Positions 41,163-48,135 of a stretch of DNA of 64,000 nucleotides are shown piece by piece. The stretch is from Negativibacillus massiliensis (GTDB taxonomy: Bacteria; Bacillota; Clostridia; Oscillospirales; Ruminococcaceae): the NCBI RefSeq assembly GCF_900148495.1, contig NZ_FTRU01000007.1, forward strand, positions 434,001 through 498,000. Direction: 5' to 3'. Under the pieces are notes generated by a model. It did not search any database and was not told where the DNA came from. It saw nothing but the letters and a program-made list of their open reading frames with translations. The number at the start of each line of letters is the position of its first letter. Position 1 is the first letter of the stretch. A program made the translations under genes and the position numbers.

Positions 41163-41453
41163 ACATTCCCATTTGTCAGGAAGATAGCAAAGCCAGCCGA
41201 GCCAGTCAACGGTCAAGATGAACGGCGCATTTCATGCGCCGCCGTTGACAGTCACGCCCGTCTTTGCTAAAAAGTAATCAAGGCGGGAAAGCCCTAAAAT
41301 GGCTTCCCGCCCATTTCAATTTTTAGAAAAGAAACGCTCCAAAATCAGAAAGAGAGCGTCCAAGCACTTTGAGGGATTGGCCGCCTTGTCCACCCATTCA
41401 GCGGGACAGCGGGCGGAGGTCAAGGCCGGGTGTAAACCCGTTCATTTCAGCTT
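41163..41453. other. Foreign GC-richer insert between the kinase gene and the zeta tail
   Basis: This 290-base stretch differs in composition from the AT-rich zeta DNA around it. It includes inverted repeats GGCGGGAAAGCC with GGCTTCCCGCC near 41282-41315, and GGCGC/GCGCC near 41224-41243. A frame reads [20 protein letters not shown] then joins the zeta tail. The source is not recognised; it is the right end of the insert that replaced central zeta. Confidence 0.5.
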
Positions 41454-41752
41454 AGAAACCCTTCATAAAACGGGCTTATTTAGCGATATAAGGCTTTATA
41501 ATAGAGAAGGAGTGAAACTTCTATTCAAGTTTAGAAACGCCTTCCATTAGTCCGAAAGAGACCTTAGAAAGAGAATTAAATCGTAAAGTATCAGGGAAAG
41601 AAATTCAACCGACTTTGGAGAGAATAGAGCAAAAAATGGTTCAAAATCAACACCAAGAAACCCCTGAATTTAAAGCAATTCAACAAAAATTGGAAAGCTT
41701 GCAGCTACCTACACCACCAATACCCAAAACACCTAAACTTCCAGGACTTTAA
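41454..41752 (+). pseudogene. zeta: Zeta toxin, broken 3' part
   Basis: The zeta C-terminus [20 protein letters not shown] is followed by an extra C at about 41519-41521 (AAACTTCTATTC), shifting the frame. The rest of the zeta tail (SPKETLEKELN to KTPKLPGL) remains readable in another frame to the TAA at 41752. About half of the normal zeta coding sequence is missing between the two parts. Confidence 0.9.
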
Positions 41753-41768
41753 ACCTTAAAAAAGGAAA

Positions 41769-41799
41769 AGAGTAGTTACCAAAAAACGGTAACTACTCT
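41769..41799 (+). terminator. Terminator of the omega-epsilon-zeta operon
   Basis: AGAGTAGTTACC and GGTAACTACTCT (perfect 12-base arms) are followed by TTTTTTT. It matches the normal end of the zeta operon. Confidence 0.9.
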
Positions 41800-42255
41800 T
41801 TTTTTATAAAAACCTTTCCTCATGTTTGAAAAGCTGATCGAGAAATAAAGCACACAACGGTATTCTTTCTTTTTTCAGTTGGTACATTTTGCAGTCTGTA
41901 ACGTGTCATTTACTGTTTGTTACCTTAACATATCCAGTCGAAAACACAAGGGTATATAAACGAGCAAGCTCGCCCTTGTGTTTTCTTTGTGTCTATGTTG
42001 CGTTCTCGTCACAGCAAACGACACGAACACACTGGCGAAAATGAACCAACAAAACGAAAAAAGAAAGGAGCGTATACTTCACAGACGGTGTTAAGGATAC
42101 TTACCAGATGAAACCGTACATTGCACCGACCGCTGCTGAGTTGGAACAATTTCTTTCCTCTCTAAATTAAATCTTGCCGAAGCAGTGATGTGTCAGACTT
42201 TCCTGACACATCGCCGCTTTGCACTTCACAAAATCCGCTGCCAGGAGGTGATGAA
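41800..42255. other. Gap before the toxin cassette
   Basis: The left half holds a hairpin ACACAAGGG with CCCTTGTGT (about 41945-41980). A plus-strand frame ending at 42169 reads KPYIAPTAAELEQFLSSLN, possibly the tail of a lost gene. TGTGTCAG with CTGACACA lies near 42189-42211, like a terminator. The cassette promoter should be in the last 60 bases, but none is clear. Confidence 0.45.
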
Positions 42256-43125
42256 ATGAGTATGGTAAATGCTGACTCCGTTCAGCTATTCGCAATGCTG
42301 AAAAAAATGCAGGATTCCATTTCCTCCATCGAAACTACCAAAAAATCTGTAAAGATGAAATATGAACAGTTAGGTGCTGGATGGCAAGATAAAAAATACA
42401 ACGAGTTGGGCGTGGTTGTAAGAGACTGCAACAAGGCTCTCAATGACATATTGGTAATTATGCTTCAAGCAGAAAAATATGTGGCTTTACTCGCCAAGAG
42501 CCTTAGTGAATACGAAAGTGTTCAACTAGGATCTACAAATGGAATATCTGCAAGCACACCTCAGACCAGTAGTTTTGCTGTTACACCATCAAGTGCAGAT
42601 ACAACCACCTTTGAGTCAAATACCTTTGGTTCTAATCTTGCATTTGTTCAAGACAGACTATCAGCTGAACGATATTTTTCCCGTGGAAATCACTATGAAG
42701 AATATCGAGATTATTGGGAGAACGGGAACTATACCTTTTCTCGAAATGAAAATCCAGAACTCGTATACGTTAGAGCAAGGGATATTGAAGGAGTTTATCT
42801 CAGTGACCGAGAACTTGGGAACCCGGAAGGATTTTGGACACGGAATGGTCGAGAGGGATGGTCGAGAGAAAACATTCTAAGGCGAGCTTCGCACATCCAA
42901 GATGTTCGTCAAAATACTGAGTCAGGAATGTCTTTGGATGAGCTTTCACAAAACCCAGTGTTAGATGATACCATTCGTAGCTATTACAATAATCCTGTCC
43001 AGGTTGCGCAGGTAGGTTCTTATTATGTATTTCAGAGTGATGGGCGACATCGAACACTTGCAGCTCAATCGCTTGATACATATATCCCGGTTTTAGTAAC
43101 AGGTAGCTACACTCGAAATGATTAA
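42256..43125 (+). CDS. WXG-like N-domain protein with ParB-like C-terminal domain (putative toxin 1)
   Basis: The 289-residue protein has a helical N-terminal domain (residues 1-95) with GAGWQDKKY, resembling WXG100/LXG-type secretion domains, a serine/threonine-rich linker (about 98-145), and a C-terminal domain ending FQSDGRHRTLAAQS. The latter has the ParB-like/sulfiredoxin-type GRHR motif. No signal peptide or membrane helix is seen. ATG 42256 has CAGGAGGTGATGAA. The next gene carries almost the same N-domain with a different C-terminus, the hallmark of polymorphic toxins. Confidence 0.75.
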   Translation: MSMVNADSVQLFAMLKKMQDSISSIETTKKSVKMKYEQLGAGWQDKKYNELGVVVRDCNKALNDILVIMLQAEKYVALLAKSLSEYESVQLGSTNGISASTPQTSSFAVTPSSADTTTFESNTFGSNLAFVQDRLSAERYFSRGNHYEEYRDYWENGNYTFSRNENPELVYVRARDIEGVYLSDRELGNPEGFWTRNGREGWSRENILRRASHIQDVRQNTESGMSLDELSQNPVLDDTIRSYYNNPVQVAQVGSYYVFQSDGRHRTLAAQSLDTYIPVLVTGSYTRND

Positions 43126-43144
43126 CAAATGAGGAGGTGAGTGT

Positions 43145-44185
43145 TTGAGCAACGTAAATGCTGATGCAACTCAATTACTGACAATACTGAAAAATATGCG
43201 GACCTCCATTTCTTCTATCGAAACTACAAGAAGTTCTGTGAAGATGAAATATCAGCAATTGGGAATTGGATGGAATGACAAGAAGTACGATGAGCTGGGA
43301 ACTATCGTAAAAGATTGCAACAAAGCCCTGAATGATATTTTACAGATTATGCTTCAGGCCGAAAAATACGTTGCTTCACTTGCCAAAAGTGTACAAGAAT
43401 ATGATAATGTTAATTTGGACACTCCTTCTGCACGAAATTCTTTCCTCCAGGGTCTGCAAACACCTAATGTTGGTAATTCGTCTTATCAGTATTGCCTTGG
43501 CGTGCTAACCCAAGGTAGCACACCAGACGGATATATCGCTGTTATATCACAACGCCATGAAAATGCAGAGCAGAATGTCAGAGAAGTGTTTGACCATTTC
43601 GCTGGTAAACTGATGATACAAGATTCTGAATATCCACCGGATCAGACAGCACATTACTCACCGGGAAATTATATAGGGCATTCACGAGGAGTCTACTACA
43701 ATGCAGCTTCTGATATGACAAATCCAAGAGGTGCAGGAACAACTTATTTCCACGAGCTTGCTCACATGATCGACCATGCTTCGTGCAACTATCGGAGCAA
43801 TCTATCCAATACTCCAGAATTTGCTGAGGCACTGGTTGAGGACGGACAAAGAATCCTGAGCTTATATAACAATCTTCCAGTGGAAAAGCAAACTGCTTTT
43901 CTGACCCGTATTAGGCAGGATTCAGCTCACTCCTTCTCGGACTTAATTGATGCGACAACAAATGGTCAATTGCACGGAAATTATGGTCACTCAAGGAACT
44001 ATTGGACGAGACCGGGCAATCTACAAGCAGAAGCCTTTGCCCACTTTTTTGAAGCGTCTATGGGAGACCAAGGCAAATTAGAGCTATTAGCAAATTTCTT
44101 TCCTACAGCGTTTGGTATTTTTTCTTCAATGATTGATTCTATTAGACCAGATAATCATGTTAGGGTCTTGAGCAGAGAAAGGTAG
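43145..44185 (+). CDS. WXG-like N-domain protein with zincin C-terminal domain (putative toxin 2)
   Basis: The 346-residue protein starts at TTG 43145 after GAGGAGGTGA. Residues 1-95 are a close copy of the preceding protein's N-domain (SSIETTRSSVKMKY, GIGWNDKKYDELG, CNKALNDI, MLQAEKYVASLAKS). The C-terminal domain has zinc motif YFHELAHMIDH and a later AEAFAHFFEAS as probable third ligand, as in lethal-factor-like metallopeptidases. A secreted protease toxin is likely; the target is unknown. Confidence 0.78.
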   Translation: MSNVNADATQLLTILKNMRTSISSIETTRSSVKMKYQQLGIGWNDKKYDELGTIVKDCNKALNDILQIMLQAEKYVASLAKSVQEYDNVNLDTPSARNSFLQGLQTPNVGNSSYQYCLGVLTQGSTPDGYIAVISQRHENAEQNVREVFDHFAGKLMIQDSEYPPDQTAHYSPGNYIGHSRGVYYNAASDMTNPRGAGTTYFHELAHMIDHASCNYRSNLSNTPEFAEALVEDGQRILSLYNNLPVEKQTAFLTRIRQDSAHSFSDLIDATTNGQLHGNYGHSRNYWTRPGNLQAEAFAHFFEASMGDQGKLELLANFFPTAFGIFSSMIDSIRPDNHVRVLSRER

Positions 44186-44194
44186 GTGCATACA

Positions 44195-44449
44195 ATGGAC
44201 AAAAACAAGAGCGTTGCAGATTTTATGAATAGCTTCCTTAATACACCTGAACCGAAAATTGATAATGAGTATTATGAAATCGAAGAACAGTATTTTCGGC
44301 AATTCGGTCATGGTGTCCCAAGGGAAATGTTGCCTGATAGCATTTCAACGGAACAAATTAAACAAGCCATGAAAAAATGCATTCTTTCCAAAAAGGATAA
44401 TCTCTTTGAACTATTAGGCATCATTATCAACGATAATTATTTATATTAA
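44195..44449 (+). CDS. Small protein after toxin 2 (possible immunity protein)
   Basis: The 84-residue acidic helical protein MDKNKSVADFMNSFLNT lies nine bases after the zincin gene. Size, acidity and position fit a toxin-specific immunity protein, but no family is recognised. It contains FGHGVPREMLPDSIS in the middle. Confidence 0.62.
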   Translation: MDKNKSVADFMNSFLNTPEPKIDNEYYEIEEQYFRQFGHGVPREMLPDSISTEQIKQAMKKCILSKKDNLFELLGIIINDNYLY

Positions 44450-44465
44450 GAAAAGGAACGACGAC

Positions 44466-44729
44466 ATGGATGAAGACAACATTATAACTTTGAATGATGA
44501 GAATGGGAACGAAGTTGAATTTGAATTTCTTGACTTAATACCGTATCGCCAGAACGAATATGTTGTCCTGCTTCCTATTGGAGATTCGGATGGGCAAGTT
44601 GTTATTTTGCAGCTGAAAGAAATTGACGATGAAACAGAAGAATATGTTGGTGTTGAAAACGAATTTGTGTTAGAGACTGTCTTTGCTCTGTTCAAAGAGC
44701 GAAACAAAGATTTCTTTACATTTGAGTAA
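44466..44729 (+). CDS. DUF1292-like small acidic protein
   Basis: The 87-residue protein reads DNIITLNDENGNEVEFEFLDLIPY, then EYVVLLPI and VILQLKEID, a DUF1292 (YrzB-type) pattern. DUF1292 proteins are common in Firmicutes and their function is not established; here it may serve as a second immunity or accessory factor. Confidence 0.75.
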   Translation: MDEDNIITLNDENGNEVEFEFLDLIPYRQNEYVVLLPIGDSDGQVVILQLKEIDDETEEYVGVENEFVLETVFALFKERNKDFFTFE

Positions 44730-44778
44730 TTAAACAATGCAAGCTCAAACCAACAACACGATAAAAGGGGGGTGCATT

Positions 44779-45648
44779 ATGGATATTTGGCATCGTGTAG
44801 GCAGAATTGTTCGCTTCTCAAACTTAGGAACTCTTCTGTTCTTTACTCTTAATATTCTGCTGATTGTTGCTGTGTTCGGTTCGTCAGGAAGCATTGTTGA
44901 ACTGATTTGTATTTACTTTTTCACAGTAGCTATCAGCTTATCCCCATTAGGCGAAATGTGCCTGGCTGCCTTCGCAGGAGCAAGCGATATAAAAAGAGTA
45001 GATATAAAACTTCGAGTTGTCCCGCTGGTTCAATATGTTTTAGATAAAGCAAAAGAGAACACATCATACTGTCCTAAAAAAGTGAAAGTGAAGATTATCC
45101 ATGATCCTGCTCCAAATGCATTTGCTCTAGGTAGGCAAACACTATGCATAACTGACGGATTGCTTTTACTCTCCGATGATATGATACTTGGAATTCTCGC
45201 CCATGAGATCGGACATCTCTCATACGGACATACTGTTATCCAATTATTGATTGGCGGGGGCAATATATTTATATCCGGGTGCCTCCTGTTAATCAAAATA
45301 TCCTACTGGATTTTTTCTGCAATCATGGGGCTGTTCGCAATATGCTCTCGTAGTGGTGTAATGGGTATAATTACCGCAGTTTTCGCAGGAATATCAACAG
45401 CACTTTCTTGGTTATGGGTAAAGTTCTGTATGCTTTTTCTGATGTGGTCTATGAGACAAAATGAGTATCTGGCTGATGAATTTGCTTATAAAATTGGTTT
45501 TGGTCTTGAATTAGCGACGGTATTAGACCAACATATCTCAGATGTTCCGCATGATGGTTTTCTCAGTGCAATATACTCAACTCATCCATGCAACGATGAT
45601 AGGGTTGCAGCATTGCAAAATTTAGGTGTACCCTATTCTCGATACTAA
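44779..45648 (+). CDS. M48/HtpX-like membrane metalloprotease
   Basis: The 289-residue protein has two N-terminal helices (residues 15-60), zinc motif ILAHEIGHLSYGH (about 145) and third ligand in EYLADEFAYKIG, with two further helices between. This is the M48 (HtpX) layout. GGGGGG before ATG 44779 decides the start. It ends the cassette. It may process the toxins or their export factor, or protect the producer; these are inferences. Confidence 0.85.
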   Translation: MDIWHRVGRIVRFSNLGTLLFFTLNILLIVAVFGSSGSIVELICIYFFTVAISLSPLGEMCLAAFAGASDIKRVDIKLRVVPLVQYVLDKAKENTSYCPKKVKVKIIHDPAPNAFALGRQTLCITDGLLLLSDDMILGILAHEIGHLSYGHTVIQLLIGGGNIFISGCLLLIKISYWIFSAIMGLFAICSRSGVMGIITAVFAGISTALSWLWVKFCMLFLMWSMRQNEYLADEFAYKIGFGLELATVLDQHISDVPHDGFLSAIYSTHPCNDDRVAALQNLGVPYSRY

Positions 45649-45926
45649 ATTCATAATCTCACAAATTGGCAAGCAGTGTAAACCTGTACAGGTTCACTCA
45701 TTTTCTCGATTTTCCCTTCGGTGCAATCTTCGCAAATTTGCTTGTTGGGGAAGCATCCCCAATCCCCTTTGAACATCATCTGCCGATGATGGCTACACGA
45801 TTTTCAATCGTTTCTCAAAGAACAGTAGAATAAAAATTTGCCCATGGTTGAAAGCACCGAAATCGAAAAGCAAAAAAGCAGCCACGATCCGCACCCTTTG
45901 GGGAGTGCAGACCGTGGCTTTTTGCT
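45649..45926. other. Hairpin-rich gap after relaxase gene
   Basis: No gene is seen. Inverted repeats include GTGTAAACC with GGTTCAC (45676-45696), TTGGGGA with TCCCCAA (45745-45763), CATCATC with GATGATG (45773-45791), ACGATT/AATCGT and the terminator below. Such a region beside a relaxase could hold oriT, but I do not recognise a nic sequence. Confidence 0.45.
45872..45921 (-). terminator. Terminator after the ICE-A relaxase
   Basis: AAAGCCACGGTCTGCACTCCCC (two stem parts) pairs with GGGTGCGGATCGTGGCTGC, followed on the minus strand by TTTTTTGC. It faces the M48 protease gene end and would serve both strands. Confidence 0.72.
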
Positions 45927-47339
45927 TTAACGGAAGTTCTTCTTTTCCTCTTTCTCTTTCTCTTTTTCCTGCTCTTTCTGCCTGTCGATATTCAAAATCG
46001 TTTCAACCGTCCGTTTGGCAATCAGCAGTTCTTCTTTCTCTTTTCTGATCTGACGGTACTCAGCGTAGTCCTGCTTTTTCTGGACTGCCAGCTGATGAAA
46101 CTCCTCATACAATGATTGCATGGACGGGAGCTTTGTAATCTGCAATTCATCAAAGGCTTGCTTCGCCGCTTTATGAATTGTGATTTCCTGACGGTGTTCT
46201 TCAAAGAATTTTTTGCTATATCCAGACTTGCGGTACTCGATATAAATTTGCCTTGTGTTGCGATAATTTTTGATGTGCTGCTGCAACGCCTGAACCTCAA
46301 CCATACGTTTCTCTGCGACCTTGATAGAATCAGAAAGCGCATCGAACCGGGCAGACAGATTTTCAATATGAGCAGTCAGATCGTCGTAGTTGCCCAAGCC
46401 TTTTTCTTTCAGTAGGATTACCGTTCGGGCAGCTTCTTTTCGGTTGAACTTCTTCGCCCACTTTTCATAACCGACCGTCTTGCCCTCGGCCATCTTTGCC
46501 TGAATATCAATCAGCATCTGGAACTGCTTCGGGGCAGGAGCCTTGGCAGAGCCGCCTTTTGATTTGTGCAGGTTCTTGCCGGAGATAACCGCTTGAATTT
46601 CCTCTTTGCTATATCCTTCGCCCAGGGAACGCAGCCGAATGAAACGCTTCTGATTCTCGCCCTTGAACGCAGGCTGCTTTCCATCCTTGAACTCAAATCC
46701 CATGTCAGCCAGAGCCTGAACAAAGCCATCAAAGCTCTTTGGTTTCTGCTTCAGCACCGCATCAATCGCATCACATAATTCGTCACGCTGGGTACGCTTC
46801 TTGGGATAAACAGTTCTTTTCTGGCGCTCCCGATACGGCTTCGGTGTAATAATGGACAGCCCGTGTTCCAGGCAAACCATATCACTGAGTCTTTGCACCG
46901 CCAGACCGGAAAGAAAGAAGTTTTTGAATTTCCGTGTGGCATCCAGCGAGGTCGAATTATAAATGATATGATTGTGAATGTGGGATTTGTCGATGTGGGT
47001 CGCAACGATGAAAGCGTGTTTTCCCTTTGTCCATCGCATCGCTGTTTCATAGCCGACTTGGTTCGCTTCTTCCGGGGTGATTTCTCCCGGCTTAAAGGAC
47101 TGGCGTATCTGGTATGCGATGATATTGTTCTTCTGCTGTCTGCCGGTAATATGCTGATACTGCCGTTTGGAAAGCAGAAATTCCTCATCTGCTGTCTTTG
47201 GATCACACTCATAGGAACTGATAAATTCGCCATCATTGGTTTTTGCGGCATTTTGTGAGTAGTCGGTTCTGTCTGCCAAACATTGAGCGACCGTCTTTCC
47301 CTTATTCACATGGAGTGCAATCAATCTTGTCGCTGCCAT
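45927..47339 (-). CDS. MOBP-type relaxase of ICE-A
   Basis: The 470-residue relaxase begins MAATRLIALHVNKGKTVAQCL and DRTDYSQNAAKT (motif I tyrosine). The metal-binding triad is IDKSHIHNHIIYNST near residue 125, then a long helical C-terminus with EKEKEKEEK. This is the relaxase type of Tn1549/CTn2-like ICEs. ATG 47339 is preferred because GGAAGTGATGGGA precedes it. It would nick the ICE oriT with MobC. Confidence 0.9.
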   Translation of the reverse strand: MAATRLIALHVNKGKTVAQCLADRTDYSQNAAKTNDGEFISSYECDPKTADEEFLLSKRQYQHITGRQQKNNIIAYQIRQSFKPGEITPEEANQVGYETAMRWTKGKHAFIVATHIDKSHIHNHIIYNSTSLDATRKFKNFFLSGLAVQRLSDMVCLEHGLSIITPKPYRERQKRTVYPKKRTQRDELCDAIDAVLKQKPKSFDGFVQALADMGFEFKDGKQPAFKGENQKRFIRLRSLGEGYSKEEIQAVISGKNLHKSKGGSAKAPAPKQFQMLIDIQAKMAEGKTVGYEKWAKKFNRKEAARTVILLKEKGLGNYDDLTAHIENLSARFDALSDSIKVAEKRMVEVQALQQHIKNYRNTRQIYIEYRKSGYSKKFFEEHRQEITIHKAAKQAFDELQITKLPSMQSLYEEFHQLAVQKKQDYAEYRQIRKEKEELLIAKRTVETILNIDRQKEQEKEKEKEEKKNFR

Positions 47340-47364
47340 TCCCATCACTTCCTTCCCAAAAAGA

Positions 47365-47388
47365 AAAAGCCACCGGTCGGTGACTTTT
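47365..47388 (-). terminator. Intercistronic terminator before relaxase
   Basis: On the minus strand AAAGTCACCG pairs with CGGTGGCTTT around AC, followed by TTCTTTTTG. It lies between the small membrane-protein gene and the relaxase ribosome-binding site. Confidence 0.68.
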
Positions 47389-47401
47389 CTCTGATATTAT
47401 C

Positions 47402-47686
47402 TTATGACCTGATAAATGCTCCCAGACTTTCTCCAATATTCTCGACTTTCATAACAGCCCAGACGAGCAAGAACACCGCTGCTATTGTCGCAATTCCAAG
47501 AACCACAAGAATAAGCAGGGACTGCCACAAAGCCTTTACAATGCAGTAAATCGCAGATCCGCCAATGACCAAGAGCAATAAACCAATTACATAGGACACA
47601 ACATTTGTAAGCAGATTTCCAAGAATGCAAATCACTTTTACAACGAACAGCACCGGCAGTGCCAATATCTTCAATACCAGCTTCAT
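47402..47686 (-). CDS. Small membrane protein (CD1845-like)
   Basis: The 94-residue protein has three hydrophobic segments (about residues 4-22, 27-48, 56-80), starts MKLVLKILALPVLFVVKV and ends MKVENIGESLGAFI. It resembles the small CD1845-type membrane proteins next to relaxase genes of Clostridia ICEs. The function is unknown. Confidence 0.72.
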   Translation of the reverse strand: MKLVLKILALPVLFVVKVICILGNLLTNVVSYVIGLLLLVIGGSAIYCIVKALWQSLLILVVLGIATIAAVFLLVWAVMKVENIGESLGAFIRS

Positions 47687-47753
47687 AGGCTCAACCCCTT
47701 TCTTTTAATTATATTGTACAAGGGTATCTGCCATAACGCAATGATGTCAACCC

Positions 47754-47782
47754 TTATGTAAAAGCCGCAGCCGAAACTGCGA
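47754..47782 (-). terminator. Hairpin with TTTTACATA before the membrane-protein gene
   Basis: On the minus strand GTCGCAG and CTGCGGC enclose TTTCGG, followed by TTTTACATAAGGG. It is a variant of the hairpin plus ACATAG arrangement. Confidence 0.65.
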
Positions 47783-47802
47783 CTTCCCAACAAGTTGTCG
47801 GA

Positions 47803-48135
47803 TTACTGGATTGAGGACAGGCGAACAAGAACTTCTCTCATGTCCGTCCAGATCTCCTCCAGCCGTTTTTGCAAATCCTCAATGTCAGCACGATAGATGC
47901 TGCCTGTTTCGTTCGCTCGCTTTGCGTACTGGTTCAGGTTGTTGGAGCAGATTCGCAGGAGCGAAACCAGGGCTTTCACATCCTGCAAATCCAGTCTGAT
48001 ACAGTAACCATCCAGAGCCATTTTCCGCAGATAGGCTCCCATGCTGCGGATGCCAAGCTCGTCCATCTTCTCATGGATTCGCTCGACCTCCTCCTTGGAT
48101 GCAAGGAAATGAACATCCTGATCTCGCTTTGCCAT
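47803..48135 (-). CDS. mobC: MobC-family relaxosome accessory protein
   Basis: The 110-residue protein reads MAKRDQDVHFLASKEEVERIHEKM, then GIRSMGAYLRKMALDGY and LLRICSNNLNQYAKRAN, the MobC signature (ribbon-helix-helix plus helical tail). Its start overlaps the helicase stop (TAATG). It would bind oriT and help the relaxase. Confidence 0.9.
   Translation of the reverse strand: MAKRDQDVHFLASKEEVERIHEKMDELGIRSMGAYLRKMALDGYCIRLDLQDVKALVSLLRICSNNLNQYAKRANETGSIYRADIEDLQKRLEEIWTDMREVLVRLSSIQ

Noticed and set aside
41299..41550. 83-codon plus-strand ORF
   Set aside because: It fuses foreign insert sequence to a frameshifted zeta tail and lacks a ribosome-binding site; it is a chimera of remnants rather than a gene.
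42100..42170. A short peptide gene ending KPYIAPTAAELEQFLSSLN, possibly a bacteriocin precursor
   Set aside because: There is no well-placed start codon with a ribosome-binding site and no modification genes nearby; it may be the tail of a lost gene.
45649..45850. oriT of ICE-A
   Set aside because: Several hairpins lie beside the relaxase gene, but no nic sequence is recognised, so only the structures are reported.
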